A stretch of DNA of 12,085 bases from Pseudomonadota bacterium (GTDB taxonomy: Bacteria > Pseudomonadota > Alphaproteobacteria > Rhizobiales > Rhizobiaceae): the NCBI GenBank assembly GCA_023433855.1, contig JAEYTV010000463.1:1-12085 (forward strand). Direction: 5' to 3'. Below the pieces are notes generated by a model. It ran no database searches, had not been told where the DNA came from, and saw nothing but the letters and a program-made list of their open reading frames with translations. Shown piece by piece: positions 1 to 7,230 of this stretch. Position 1 is the first letter of the stretch; the number at the start of each line of letters is the position of its first letter. The position numbers were made by a program, and so were the translations under genes.

Positions 1-180
1 GGCGCCCAGCCGCCGCTGCCGGAATGGGGGGCGATGATCGCCTCCGGCCGACGGTTCATCCTCGACCAGTGGTGGGTCGCTGCCATGCCAGGCGGCGCGA
101 TCCTGATCGTCAGTCTCGGCTTCAACCTGCTTGGTGACGGGCTGCGCGACGCGCTCGACCCGAAGGAAAGCGGCCAATGA
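1..180 (+). CDS. C-terminal end of a DppC-type ABC permease (partial)
   Basis: The window opens inside this gene; only the last 59 codons are present, in frame from base 1 to a TGA at 178-180. The visible part has the family's closing features: a PEWG motif (residues 7-10), a final hydrophobic membrane segment (about residues 28-42) and the tail LLGDGLRDALDP. In Dpp/Opp/Nik importers this subunit forms half of the inner-membrane channel. The tail is clearly paralogous to that of the second DppC-like permease ending at 5187 (NMLGDGLRDYLDP), so the region carries two such permeases. Its stop overlaps the next ATG (ATGA at 177-180), implying translational coupling with the ATPase gene. Substrate cannot be read from this fragment. 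Confidence 0.9.
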   Translation, partial: GAQPPLPEWGAMIASGRRFILDQWWVAAMPGGAILIVSLGFNLLGDGLRDALDPKESGQ

Positions 181-1013
181 GCCAGCATCTCCTCACAGTC
201 GATGACCTGCGCGTCACCTTCCCCACCCGCACCGGTGAGATCAACGCGGTGCGTGGCGTTTCCTTCACGCTCGGCAGGGAGCGGCTGGGCATCGTCGGTG
301 AATCCGGTTCCGGCAAGTCACAGACCGGCCGTGCAATCATGGGGCTTATGCCACGACATGCGAGGATTAACGCGAAGACGCTCAACTTCGCTGGTCGGGA
401 CCTCCTTACGATCTCCGACAGGCAGCGCCGCGAGATCCGGGGGAAGAGGATCGGCATGGTGCTGCAGGATCCGAAATATTCGCTCAACCCGGTCATGACG
501 ATCGGCCGGCAGATCATGGAGACGCTGCGAACCCACGAGAGCATGTCGGCTTCCGAGGCGAAAACCAGGACGCTGGACATGCTGAATGCCGTGCAGATCC
601 GCGATCCGGAACGCGTTTTTTCGCTGTATCCGCACGAAGTTTCCGGCGGCATGGGACAGCGCGCGATGATCGCCATGATGCTTATCTGCGGCCCCGAACT
701 GCTGATCGCCGACGAGCCTACCTCCGCGCTCGACGTGACGGTTCAGCTGGAAGTACTGGGCATCCTGGACAAGCTGGTGTCAGAGCGCGGCATGGGTCTG
801 ATCTTCATCTCCCACGATCTGCGGCTCGTCTCGTCCTTCTGCGACCGGGTGCTGGTGATGTATGCGGGTCAGGTCTTGGAGGAACTTCCGTCCGCCGACC
901 TCGCCCATGCGCAACATCCCTACACCCGCGGGCTGTTGAATTGCCTTCCGACGATCGGATCCCATCGCCACCCGCTTCCTGTCCTTGAACGTCGGGCGGA
1001 GTGGGCGCTTTGA
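177..1013 (+). CDS. ABC transporter ATPase, DppD/OppD-like (peptide/nickel family)
   Basis: Nucleotide-binding subunit of a peptide/nickel-type importer, 278 aa. All catalytic motifs are intact: Walker A GESGSGKS (residues 41-48), Q-loop Gln97, ABC signature VSGGMGQ (155-161), Walker B LLIADE with catalytic Glu180, D-loop SALD, and switch His213 in ISHD. HPYTRGLL (247-254) is the start of the C-terminal oligopeptide-family motif. The protein then ends early, so it is shorter than the roughly 330 aa of classical OppD/DppD and nearer NikD-type length. The ATG overlaps the upstream permease stop, and AAGGA at 163-167 sits 9 nt before it. The 3' end overlaps the next ATPase gene. D- and F-type ATPases of this family normally work as a heterodimer, so it probably pairs with that neighbour. 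Confidence 0.93.
   Translation: MSQHLLTVDDLRVTFPTRTGEINAVRGVSFTLGRERLGIVGESGSGKSQTGRAIMGLMPRHARINAKTLNFAGRDLLTISDRQRREIRGKRIGMVLQDPKYSLNPVMTIGRQIMETLRTHESMSASEAKTRTLDMLNAVQIRDPERVFSLYPHEVSGGMGQRAMIAMMLICGPELLIADEPTSALDVTVQLEVLGILDKLVSERGMGLIFISHDLRLVSSFCDRVLVMYAGQVLEELPSADLAHAQHPYTRGLLNCLPTIGSHRHPLPVLERRAEWAL
998..1001 (+). promoter_or_regulatory. Ribosome binding site that decides the start of the second ATPase
   Basis: GGAG at 998-1001 lies 8 nt before an in-frame TTG at 1010. An in-frame GTG at 1001 overlaps this same GGAG and has no comparable site upstream. The TTG also overlaps the preceding stop codon as TTGA (1010-1013), matching the coupled ATGA junctions elsewhere in the cluster. 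I therefore prefer the TTG. Confidence 0.6.
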
Positions 1014-1759
1014 CGGCCGTAGTCTCCATCCGAGACATGGTCGTGACCTACGAAGGGTTCATCGCGCTGGACGAGGTAAGTCTCGACGTGGGGCAGGGCG
1101 AGTCCTTCGGCATCGTCGGAGAATCCGGTTCGGGCAAATCGACGTTGCTTCGTGCCATTGCCGGTCTCGCCGCGTTCGATCACGGCACGCTGACTGTGAA
1201 TGGCCGTAGCTATTCCGACCTGCGTCGGGACAAGGATTTCTACCGAACCGTCCAGATGGTGTTCCAGGATCCCTACGGTTCTCTGCATCCCCGCCAGACG
1301 GTCGACCGGCTGCTGCTCGAACCGCTGCAGATCCACGGGTTCAGCGACGTGGACACCCGCATCAGCCGGGCGCTGGACGAGGTCGGCCTCGGTTCCGGTT
1401 TCCGGTTCCGCTATTCACACCAGCTTTCGGGCGGGCAGCGGCAGCGGATAGCAATCGCGCGTGCCCTGATCCTGGAGCCCCGAATACTCCTGCTCGATGA
1501 ACCCACCTCGGCTCTCGACGCGTCGATACAGGCCGAGATCCTCAACCTCCTGGAGCAGGCCCGCAAGGCGCGCAACCTCACCTTCATCATGGTGAGCCAC
1601 GACCTCGGCGTCATCAGTCACATGTGCGAGAGGCTTGTGGTGATGAAGGGTGGAAAAGTGCTGGAAACGCTCCCCTCGCGGGCTCTGGAAAGTCGGGAGT
1701 TTTCTTCCGACTATACGCGTCAGCTGCTTGTCGCCAGCGAGGGGTTCCGCCGCGACTGA
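1010..1759 (+). CDS. ABC transporter ATPase, DppF/OppF-like (short form)
   Basis: Second nucleotide-binding subunit, 249 aa from the TTG at 1010 (252 aa if the GTG at 1001 is used). Motifs from the TTG start: Walker A GESGSGKS (37-44), Q-loop Gln86 followed by DPYGSLHPR, typical of the OppF/DppF side, signature LSGGQ (139-143), Walker B ILLLDE with Glu164, and switch His197 in SHD. It stops soon after a short DYTRQLL and lacks the longer C-terminal extension of OppF, so it is NikE-like in length. It is translationally coupled to the D-type ATPase. No further ATPase follows for the A-B-C genes downstream, so this pair may serve both permease sets; that last point is inference. Confidence 0.93.
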   Translation: MTAVVSIRDMVVTYEGFIALDEVSLDVGQGESFGIVGESGSGKSTLLRAIAGLAAFDHGTLTVNGRSYSDLRRDKDFYRTVQMVFQDPYGSLHPRQTVDRLLLEPLQIHGFSDVDTRISRALDEVGLGSGFRFRYSHQLSGGQRQRIAIARALILEPRILLLDEPTSALDASIQAEILNLLEQARKARNLTFIMVSHDLGVISHMCERLVVMKGGKVLETLPSRALESREFSSDYTRQLLVASEGFRRD

Positions 1760-1775
1760 GGGATGCGGACGCCGT

Positions 1776-1798
1776 GCAGATTTCCATTGTGCATCTGC
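1776..1798 (+). repeat. Small inverted repeat in the gap before the binding-protein gene
   Basis: GCAGAT (1776-1781) and ATCTGC (1793-1798) form a 6-bp stem around an 11-nt loop, 17 nt after the ATPase stop. It could be a weak RNA hairpin or a two-fold operator. No U-run follows, so an intrinsic terminator is not supported. Confidence 0.3.
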
Positions 1799-1814
1799 GA
1801 AATGCCCCTAAACT
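1787..1814 (+). promoter_or_regulatory. Possible sigma-70-like promoter for the binding-protein gene
   Basis: TTGTGC (1787-1792), a 16-nt spacer and TAAACT (1809-1814) partly resemble -35 and -10 boxes. They would place a start site about 30-35 nt before the ATG at 1855. The match is weak (3/6 and 4/6). It is listed because a separate promoter here would split the D-F ATPases from the A-B-C-amidase genes. AGGGGA at 1841-1846 is a good ribosome binding site, 8 nt before the ATG. Confidence 0.25.
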
Positions 1815-1854
1815 GCAGCTCGTTCGAGCGACTTAACGAAAGGGGACGTTAGGG

Positions 1855-3378
1855 ATGAAGTTTCTGTCGGGTATGGGATCGACTTTGCGGCGGAGCCTGA
1901 TGGCCGTCGTATGTACCGCGGGGATCGTCATGGTCGGATCGGCAGCGGATGCTGCTCCGAAGGATACGATCACCATCGGCATGGGGGTCGAACCCACGGG
2001 GCTTGATCCAACAATCGCTGCGCCGGTGGCGATCGGCCAAGTGACCTGGCAGAACATCTTCGAAGGGCTCACCACCATCGATCGCGCGGGAAAAGTACAG
2101 CCGCAGCTCGCGCAGAGTTGGGAAATTTCACCGGACGGGAAGACCTACACGTTCAAGCTTCGACCGGACGTCAGATTTCACAATGGCGTGGCCTTCGACA
2201 GTTCGGTCGCAAAATATTCGATCGAGCGCGCCAGGGGAGCGGACTCGGTCAATCCGCAGAAGCGTTATTTTGCCTCGATCGACACGATCGAGACGCCGGA
2301 CGCAGCAACGCTGGTGCTCAACCTCAAGCAGCCGGCCGGCAGCCTCCTCTACTGGCTTGCATGGCCCTCGTCCGTCATGGTGGAGCCGACGTCCGCAGCC
2401 GACAACAAGACGACGCCGGTGGGCACGGGGCCTTTCAAGTTCGTCGACTGGGCAAAGGGCTCCAAGGTGGATCTCGCCCGCAATCCCGACTACTGGAACA
2501 AGCAGGCGGCGCCAAAGCTCGAGAGTGCCACCTTCCGCTTCATCAGCGACCCGCAGGCGCAGGCCGCGGCGCTGCAGGCCGGAGATGTGGATGCCTTTCC
2601 GGAGTTCGGCGCACCCGAGCTCGTGAAATCGTTCGAAGGCAATCCGAAGCTTGCAACGGTGATCGGCAATACGGAGCTCAAAGTCGTTGCCGGCATGAAC
2701 AACGGGCGCAAGCCCTTCGACGACAAGCGCGTGCGGCAGGCATTGATGATGGCGATCGACCGGGCAACGGTGGTCGAGGGCGCCTGGTCCGGCTTCGGTA
2801 CGCCGATCGGCAGCCACTACACGCCGAACGATCGCGGTTACAAGGATCTGACGGGCGTCCATCCCTACGATCCGGCGAAGGCGAAGGCATTGCTCGCCGA
2901 GGCCGGCTATCCAGATGGGTTCACCTTCACCATCAAGGCGCCGCAGATGGCCTATGCGCAGCGGATTTCACAGATCCTGCAGGCGATGTTTGCCGAGATC
3001 GGCGTGACCATGGAAATCGAGACGACCGAGTTTCCGGCGAAATGGGTGGCGGATGTCTTCAAGGCAGGCGATTTCGACATGACGATCGTCGCCCATGCGG
3101 AACCGATGGACATCGACATCTATGCTCGCGATCCCTATTACTTCCAGTACAGGAACCCCACCTTCGACGGCATCCTGAACAATGTGGAGGCGACCTCCGA
3201 CCCAGCGGAGCAGGAGAGGCTTTATGGTGAGGCGCAGACGATCCTCGCGGAGGACGTACCCGCGCTCTACCTCTTCGTCATGCCGAAACTCGGCGTTTGG
3301 GACCGGAAGGTAAAGGGGCTATGGGAAAACGAGCCCATTCCATCGAACGTTCTGACCGAGGTCTACTGGGAAGAGTAA
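1855..3378 (+). CDS. Periplasmic solute-binding protein, family 5 (DppA/OppA-like)
   Basis: The substrate-capturing protein of a peptide/nickel-type ABC importer, 507 aa, usual length for the family. It has a Sec signal peptide: Lys2 and Arg12-Arg13, a hydrophobic core at about 15-30, and an AxA cleavage site near residues 31-34 (AADAA-PK). Cys20 is not in a proper lipobox, so a soluble periplasmic protein is more likely than a lipoprotein. Family features follow: MGVEPTGLDP soon after cleavage, the LAQSWEISPDGKTYTFKLR stretch, RFHNG, and VGTGPF at 189-194. Family members bind peptides, opines, nickel-chelates, glutathione or other compounds, and I cannot tell which applies. The ATG at 1855 has AGGGGA 8 nt upstream. 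The amidase in the same cluster suggests a ligand with an amide bond, which is inference only. Confidence 0.92.
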   Translation: MKFLSGMGSTLRRSLMAVVCTAGIVMVGSAADAAPKDTITIGMGVEPTGLDPTIAAPVAIGQVTWQNIFEGLTTIDRAGKVQPQLAQSWEISPDGKTYTFKLRPDVRFHNGVAFDSSVAKYSIERARGADSVNPQKRYFASIDTIETPDAATLVLNLKQPAGSLLYWLAWPSSVMVEPTSAADNKTTPVGTGPFKFVDWAKGSKVDLARNPDYWNKQAAPKLESATFRFISDPQAQAAALQAGDVDAFPEFGAPELVKSFEGNPKLATVIGNTELKVVAGMNNGRKPFDDKRVRQALMMAIDRATVVEGAWSGFGTPIGSHYTPNDRGYKDLTGVHPYDPAKAKALLAEAGYPDGFTFTIKAPQMAYAQRISQILQAMFAEIGVTMEIETTEFPAKWVADVFKAGDFDMTIVAHAEPMDIDIYARDPYYFQYRNPTFDGILNNVEATSDPAEQERLYGEAQTILAEDVPALYLFVMPKLGVWDRKVKGLWENEPIPSNVLTEVYWEE

Positions 3379-3382
3379 TGAT

Positions 3383-3405
3383 GTCTCTCCCTTGCGGGGG
3401 GAGAC
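3383..3405 (+). repeat. Stem-loop between binding-protein and permease genes
   Basis: GTCTCTCCC (3383-3391) and GGGGGAGAC (3397-3405) pair over 9 bp with one G-T wobble around the loop TTGCG. It starts 4 nt after the binding-protein stop and no T-run follows. Such hairpins between the binding-protein and membrane-subunit genes of ABC operons are known to stabilise the upstream mRNA, so that more binding protein than permease is made. The CTCCC-TTGCG-GGGAG core also resembles short palindromic intergenic repeats common in rhizobial genomes, but I could not check copy number. Confidence 0.55.
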
Positions 3406-3421
3406 GGAAAGCCCGTCGCCC

Positions 3422-4372
3422 ATGATCGCCGTTCTCGTCCGTCGGGTCGTCAGTCTCCTCCTCACGCTGTTCGTGGTGTCGTTGCTTATCTTCACGGTCA
3501 TGGATCTATTGCCAGGGGATCCAGCCGCGATCATGCTGGGAACGTCGGCAAGCCCCGAGACATTGGCCGCACTCCAGAAGCAGCTCGGCCTCGACCGCCC
3601 CCTCGCACTGCGGTACGCGGCATGGCTTCTCGGCGTCTTTCAAGGCGACCTCGGCCAATCCTACACCTATGGCGTGCCGGTGGCAGGTCTTATCGTTGAG
3701 AGACTGCAGGTCACCCTGCCGCTCGCGCTGATGGCTATCCTTCTCTCCGTGCTGATCGCGCTGCCGCTCGGGGTACAAGCAGCCCGCCACCACAACGGTG
3801 TCTTCGATATTGCTGCGAGCCTGTTTTCCTATGTCGGAATAGCCGTACCAGCCTTCTGGGTCGGATTGCTGTTGATCATCCTCTTCTCCACAACGCTCGG
3901 ATGGATGCCAGCGGGCGGATTTCCTGGCTGGAACGCTGGCGTCCTCCCGTCCGTGCAGGCGCTTCTCATGCCGGCGGTGGCACTTGCTCTACCCCAGGCG
4001 GGCGTGCTGACCCGTGTGACCCGTTCGGCCGTACTCGAGGTGATGAGCGAAGATTTCGTCCGAACGGCGCGCGCCAAGGGGTTGGGGGACAGTGTCGCCA
4101 TATGGCGCCATGCGGTACCCAATGCCCTGATTCCGGTTGTCACGATGGTCGGGCTGCAGTTCACTTTTCTGGTCGCCGGCGCCGTCCTGGTTGAAAATGT
4201 CTTCAACCTGCCCGGGCTTGGACGCCTCGCCTTGCAGGCGCTGTCGCAGCGGGACATCATCGTCATGCAGGATGTCGTGCTGGTGTTCGCGGCGCTGGTG
4301 ATCGTCATGAACTTCCTGGTGGATCTCGCCTACCTGGCGATCGATCCGCGTCTGAGGGCTGGCGTGCAATGA
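3422..4372 (+). CDS. ABC transporter permease, DppB-type
   Basis: Inner-membrane channel subunit, 316 aa from the ATG at 3422. An in-frame TTG at 3392 would add ten residues, but it lies in the loop of the stem-loop and gives a hydrophilic, glycine-rich extension. The ATG starts directly with the family's N-terminus (VRRVVSLLLTLFVVSLLIF, first membrane segment) and the DLLPGDPAAIMLG motif (28-40). GGAAAG at 3406-3411 is a weak ribosome binding site 10 nt upstream. About six membrane segments are visible. The cytoplasmic coupling (EAA-like) loop, around 206-232, contains DFVRTARAKGLGDSVAIWRH and would dock on the ATPases. The end VENVFNLPGLGRL...DPRLR is typical. The stop overlaps the next ATG (ATGA, 4369-4372). 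Confidence 0.92.
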   Translation: MIAVLVRRVVSLLLTLFVVSLLIFTVMDLLPGDPAAIMLGTSASPETLAALQKQLGLDRPLALRYAAWLLGVFQGDLGQSYTYGVPVAGLIVERLQVTLPLALMAILLSVLIALPLGVQAARHHNGVFDIAASLFSYVGIAVPAFWVGLLLIILFSTTLGWMPAGGFPGWNAGVLPSVQALLMPAVALALPQAGVLTRVTRSAVLEVMSEDFVRTARAKGLGDSVAIWRHAVPNALIPVVTMVGLQFTFLVAGAVLVENVFNLPGLGRLALQALSQRDIIVMQDVVLVFAALVIVMNFLVDLAYLAIDPRLRAGVQ

Positions 4373-5187
4373 CCTTCATGCTCCGCCGTCCCGTCCTGCT
4401 TACGGGGTCCGTCATTACGTTGGTGCTCCTTGCGGTGGCGCTCCTGTCGCTTGTCTGGACCCCCATGCCGCCGGCCCGGATGCAGATCGTCCAGCGGCTC
4501 AAGGCGCCGCTCGAATTCGGTTTCCTCGGCACCGACCAATTTGGCCGGGACGTAGCCTCGATGCTGATGGTGGGCGCCTGGAACTCCCTTTCGACCTCCG
4601 CCCTGGCCGTGGCGCTCGGGGCATCGTCAGGAACGGCGTTGGGCCTGATCGCAGCCATGCGTCGCGGCTGGATCCAGGTGCTGGTGATGCGCGGCTGTGA
4701 TATCATCTTTGCCGTGCCACCGATCCTCTCGGCCATGCTGCTTGGTGCGTTTATCGGCTCTGGACGGTTCACGGCCGTCATTGCGATCGGTACTTTCATG
4801 GTGCCGGTCTTCGCGCGACTGACGGCGGGTGCGGCCCTGCAGATCTGGACACGCGACTATGTGCTGGCAGCCATCGGCATGGGCCGCTCGAAGGCCAGGA
4901 TCACGTTGGCGCATGTGTTGCCCAACATTTCCAACCAGATCATCGTCCAGGTGGCAATCCAGCTGGGACTGGCGATCCTTACCGAAGCAGGCCTTTCCTT
5001 CCTGGGGCTTGGCATGCCCGCTCCGGCTCCGACCTGGGGACGGATGCTTGCCGAGAGCCAAACATTCTTTGCGCAGGCACCCTGGCTTGCGATCTTGCCC
5101 GGTCTTGCGATCGCGCTCGCAGTCCTTGGGCTCAACATGCTGGGGGACGGGCTTCGCGACTACCTCGATCCGCGCGATACTCCATGA
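4369..5187 (+). CDS. ABC transporter permease, DppC-type (second copy in the window)
   Basis: Partner permease to the DppB-type gene, 272 aa, slightly short for the family because the N-terminal cytoplasmic tail is brief. It shows an N-terminal membrane segment (10-30), the characteristic GTDQFGRD motif (54-61), several further membrane segments, the coupling loop around 160-187 (TRDYVLAAIGMGRSKARITL), GLSFLGLGMPAPAPTWG (208-224), and the closing NMLGDGLRDYLDP. It is translationally coupled to the preceding gene by ATGA. The gene 22 nt downstream is an amidase rather than the D/F ATPases that usually follow, so the ATPases at 177-1759 are the obvious candidates to power it. Confidence 0.92.
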   Translation: MTFMLRRPVLLTGSVITLVLLAVALLSLVWTPMPPARMQIVQRLKAPLEFGFLGTDQFGRDVASMLMVGAWNSLSTSALAVALGASSGTALGLIAAMRRGWIQVLVMRGCDIIFAVPPILSAMLLGAFIGSGRFTAVIAIGTFMVPVFARLTAGAALQIWTRDYVLAAIGMGRSKARITLAHVLPNISNQIIVQVAIQLGLAILTEAGLSFLGLGMPAPAPTWGRMLAESQTFFAQAPWLAILPGLAIALAVLGLNMLGDGLRDYLDPRDTP

Positions 5188-5209
5188 AGTTGTCAACCGA
5201 GTTGCTGCG

Positions 5210-6619
5210 ATGAACGAACTCCTGAGGCTGCCAATCCGTCAAATCCTCGCCCTCTACAAGGCACGAAAGCTGTCGCCCTCCGAGTACTGGGCTGTCGTTG
5301 AAGAGCGCATTTCGACTTTCGAGCCATATGTTCAGGCGCTTTACCTCTATGATCCCGAGAGTGCCCGCGTTCAGGCAGCGGACTCGACAGAGCGCTGGAT
5401 GAAGGACGGGACGCTTGGCGTGCTGGACGGTATTCCGGTGACGCTCAAGGAACTGATCGCAACAAAAGGGGATCCGGTACCCCTCGGTACCGCAGCAGTG
5501 AAACTGGTGCCCGCCGAAGACGACGCGCCGATCGCCGCGCGGTTGAAGGAGGATGGCGCTGTCATTTTCGCCAAGACCACATGTCCCGACTATGGCATGC
5601 TTTCCTCGGGACTTTCCAGTTTCCATCAACTGAGCCGCAACCCGTGGGATCTGGCGCTGAACCCAGGCGGGTCGAGCGCTGGTGCCGCTGCCGCCGCTGC
5701 AGCTGGTTTCGGCCCCCTGCATGTCGGCACGGACATCGGCGGCTCGGTAAGGCTGCCGGCCGGTTGGACGGGCCTGTTTGGCTTCAAGCCCAGCCATGGC
5801 CGGATTCCGGTCGACCCTTTCTACGTCGGGCGCTGTGCAGGACCGATGACACGGTGGGTCGAGGATGCGGCGATTGCCATGCCGACGCTCTCGCGCCCGG
5901 ACTGGAGGGACGGCACGAGCCTGCCGCCCAACAGCATCGACTGGCTTGATCTTGAAATCGACGTTCGTGGAATGCGGATAGGATTGATGCTGGATGCGGG
6001 TACGGGCCTGCCCGTCGATAGCGAGGTCGGGGCCGCAATCAACGCTGCGGCGGAACGGTTCCGGGACGCAGGCGCCGAAATCGTTCCCGTCGGACCGGTG
6101 TTGACCCGTGAGATGCTCGACGGTCTGGATCAGTTCTGGCGGGCTCGTTGCTGGGGCGACATCGAGAAGATGCCCGAAATGCGACGCGAACGCATCCTTC
6201 CCTATATCCATCAGTGGGCCAAGGGCGGCGCGACGGTCTCGGGGACTGAGGCAGTGCGAGGATTCAGCCAGACGATCGAGATCCGGAAGGCCTGCGGCAA
6301 GCTCTTCTCCCAGGTGGACGCGGTCATTTCGCCGACGAACCCGGTCGTCTGTTACCCTGCGGAGTGGGCGTCGCCGACCAATGATCCTGCCCGACCCTTC
6401 GAGCACATCGCATTTACCGTACCCTGGAACATGTCGGAGCAGCCTGCCTCGTCCATCAATTGCGGCTTTTCGACCAACGGCATGCCGATCGGGATGCAGA
6501 TCGTCGGACCCCGGTTCGGTGACCTCTTCGTCCTCAAGCTATCGCACTTCTTCGAACGTCTCACAGGCGGCATCTCGTCCTGGCCCGAGCCGCCACGTGA
6601 GGGATGTGCGCCGGCTTGA
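5210..6619 (+). CDS. Amidase-signature family hydrolase
   Basis: 469-aa cytoplasmic serine hydrolase of the amidase-signature family, which includes GatA, FAAH and bacterial amidases and cleaves carbon-nitrogen amide bonds. The Ser-cisSer-Lys triad is fully visible: Lys80 in GIPVTLKE, cis-Ser155 in PGGSSAG, and nucleophile Ser179 in TDIGGSVRLPA. Their spacings (75 and 24 residues) equal those of FAAH. There is no signal peptide and no extra C-terminal domain. The reading frame is open much further upstream, but that part is the antisense-free overlap with the permease. The ATG at 5210 begins the normal N-terminus, with only a weak GAG before it. The position after an A-B-C transporter suggests it hydrolyses the imported compound. 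Gln-tRNA amidotransferase GatA is less likely, as no gatB or gatC is present. Confidence 0.88.
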   Translation: MNELLRLPIRQILALYKARKLSPSEYWAVVEERISTFEPYVQALYLYDPESARVQAADSTERWMKDGTLGVLDGIPVTLKELIATKGDPVPLGTAAVKLVPAEDDAPIAARLKEDGAVIFAKTTCPDYGMLSSGLSSFHQLSRNPWDLALNPGGSSAGAAAAAAAGFGPLHVGTDIGGSVRLPAGWTGLFGFKPSHGRIPVDPFYVGRCAGPMTRWVEDAAIAMPTLSRPDWRDGTSLPPNSIDWLDLEIDVRGMRIGLMLDAGTGLPVDSEVGAAINAAAERFRDAGAEIVPVGPVLTREMLDGLDQFWRARCWGDIEKMPEMRRERILPYIHQWAKGGATVSGTEAVRGFSQTIEIRKACGKLFSQVDAVISPTNPVVCYPAEWASPTNDPARPFEHIAFTVPWNMSEQPASSINCGFSTNGMPIGMQIVGPRFGDLFVLKLSHFFERLTGGISSWPEPPREGCAPA

Positions 6620-6650
6620 CCAAATTTCGGGGAAGCGGGCCCGTCAGCTT

Positions 6651-6675
6651 GGAACAATCACGGTTTCGCCGCGTT
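6651..6675 (+). promoter_or_regulatory. EcfG-type (general stress) promoter
   Basis: GGAAC (6651-6655), a 16-nt spacer and CGTT (6672-6675) exactly match the GGAAC-N16/17-CGTT consensus known for EcfG/RpoE2 sigma factors of Alphaproteobacteria. It lies 66 nt before the small membrane-peptide gene, and the cognate sigma factor is encoded at 8936-9502. It most likely drives the three genes to 7685. Confidence 0.8.
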
Positions 6676-6740
6676 TACCGCCCGCATCGAGGTGACGAGA
6701 GCCCGCGCGAGCAAAGCGTGCGCTAAGTGGAGGTTTGGGG

Positions 6741-6818
6741 ATGAAGGGCATTTTACTCTGGCTTGTCGGGATCCCGATCCCGGTTATCATTCTCCTATAC
6801 CTCTTGAACTTCCTTTGA
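6741..6818 (+). CDS. 25-residue membrane peptide (small hypothetical protein)
   Basis: A short reading frame from ATG 6741 to TGA 6816-6818. It has a strong ribosome binding site (GGAGG, 6729-6733, 7 nt spacing) and sits 66 nt downstream of a perfect EcfG promoter. The product is almost entirely one membrane helix: Met-Lys, then GILLWLVGIPIPVIILLYLL, ending in Asn-Phe-Leu. The GIPIP turn in a hydrophobic helix resembles tiny uncharacterised membrane proteins I recall from proteobacterial genomes, but I cannot confirm a family. The function is unknown. Co-transcription with two membrane-associated stress proteins suggests a role in the envelope under stress. It is easily missed by gene callers with a length cut-off. 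Confidence 0.7.
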   Translation: MKGILLWLVGIPIPVIILLYLLNFL

Positions 6819-6885
6819 TCTTTCGCAAGGCGGTCCTTCAGCCAGCCTGCTTCAATAAAGTGTATGGATAACCGAGGAGATTGAC

Positions 6886-7230
6886 ATGCCAGCCAATCCG
6901 ACCAACGACCTTTCCCGCGCCGGCGCGGGCCCAAATGCAGCGTCCTCCAAGGACATCGACGCGCAGCTCCAGCAGTTACGCGAGGATATCGCTTCGCTTG
7001 CCCGCAGCGTCGCGGCAGTTGGCAGCGGCAAGGCGAACGAGGTTCGGGGAAAGGCGCGACGGGCCGCGTCCGACGCCGCCGACGCGTCCCTGCAGATGGT
7101 CGAATCCGCTCGCGAACAGGCGCTGACCTGGGAGCGTGATCTCGAACGTCAGATCCGCACGAAACCCATCCAGGCGGTAGCCATCGCTGCCGGTGTTGGT
7201 TTCCTGTTCGCGCTGATGACACGGCGCTGA
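6886..7230 (+). CDS. DUF883 family (ElaB/YqjD-like) membrane-anchored protein
   Basis: 114-aa protein. The charged, alanine-rich region from about 22 to 90 is likely helical or coiled-coil (DIDAQLQQLREDIASLARSV). One C-terminal membrane anchor follows (about 96-111, QAVAIAAGVGFLFALMTRR, ending in a double Arg). This layout, a soluble helix plus a C-terminal glycine-containing anchor with RR end, is that of the DUF883/ElaB-YqjD family; E. coli YqjD is an inner-membrane, ribosome-associated stationary-phase protein. The ATG at 6886 has GAGGAG at 6874-6879. Its TGA overlaps the next ATG (7228-7232), as in the E. coli yqjD-yqjE pairing. The upstream EcfG promoter suggests general-stress induction. 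Confidence 0.8.
   Translation: MPANPTNDLSRAGAGPNAASSKDIDAQLQQLREDIASLARSVAAVGSGKANEVRGKARRAASDAADASLQMVESAREQALTWERDLERQIRTKPIQAVAIAAGVGFLFALMTRR

Noticed and set aside
1855..1942. Lipoprotein reading of the binding protein through Cys20
   Set aside because: The residues before Cys20 (A-V-V) do not form a lipobox with a small residue at -1, and a good AxA signal peptidase I site follows at 31-34.
2128..2862. 244-residue open frame on the minus strand and a 370-residue + frame at 2118-3230
   Set aside because: Both overlap the binding-protein gene, which has a signal peptide and family motifs throughout. The alternatives have shadow composition and no motifs.
3392..3421. TTG start for the DppB-type permease
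   Set aside because: It falls in the loop of the 3383-3405 hairpin and adds a hydrophilic stretch unlike the family; ATG 3422 begins directly with the expected N-terminus.
4829..5209. Long in-frame extension upstream of the amidase start
   Set aside because: The frame is open but overlaps the DppC-type permease; the extra residues are Arg/Ser/Trp-rich shadow sequence, and ATG 5210 begins the normal amidase N-terminus.
5132..6406. 424-residue open frame on the minus strand
   Set aside because: It lies opposite the amidase, which has complete catalytic motifs. The minus-strand product is Arg-rich, shows no family motif and is a GC-bias shadow.
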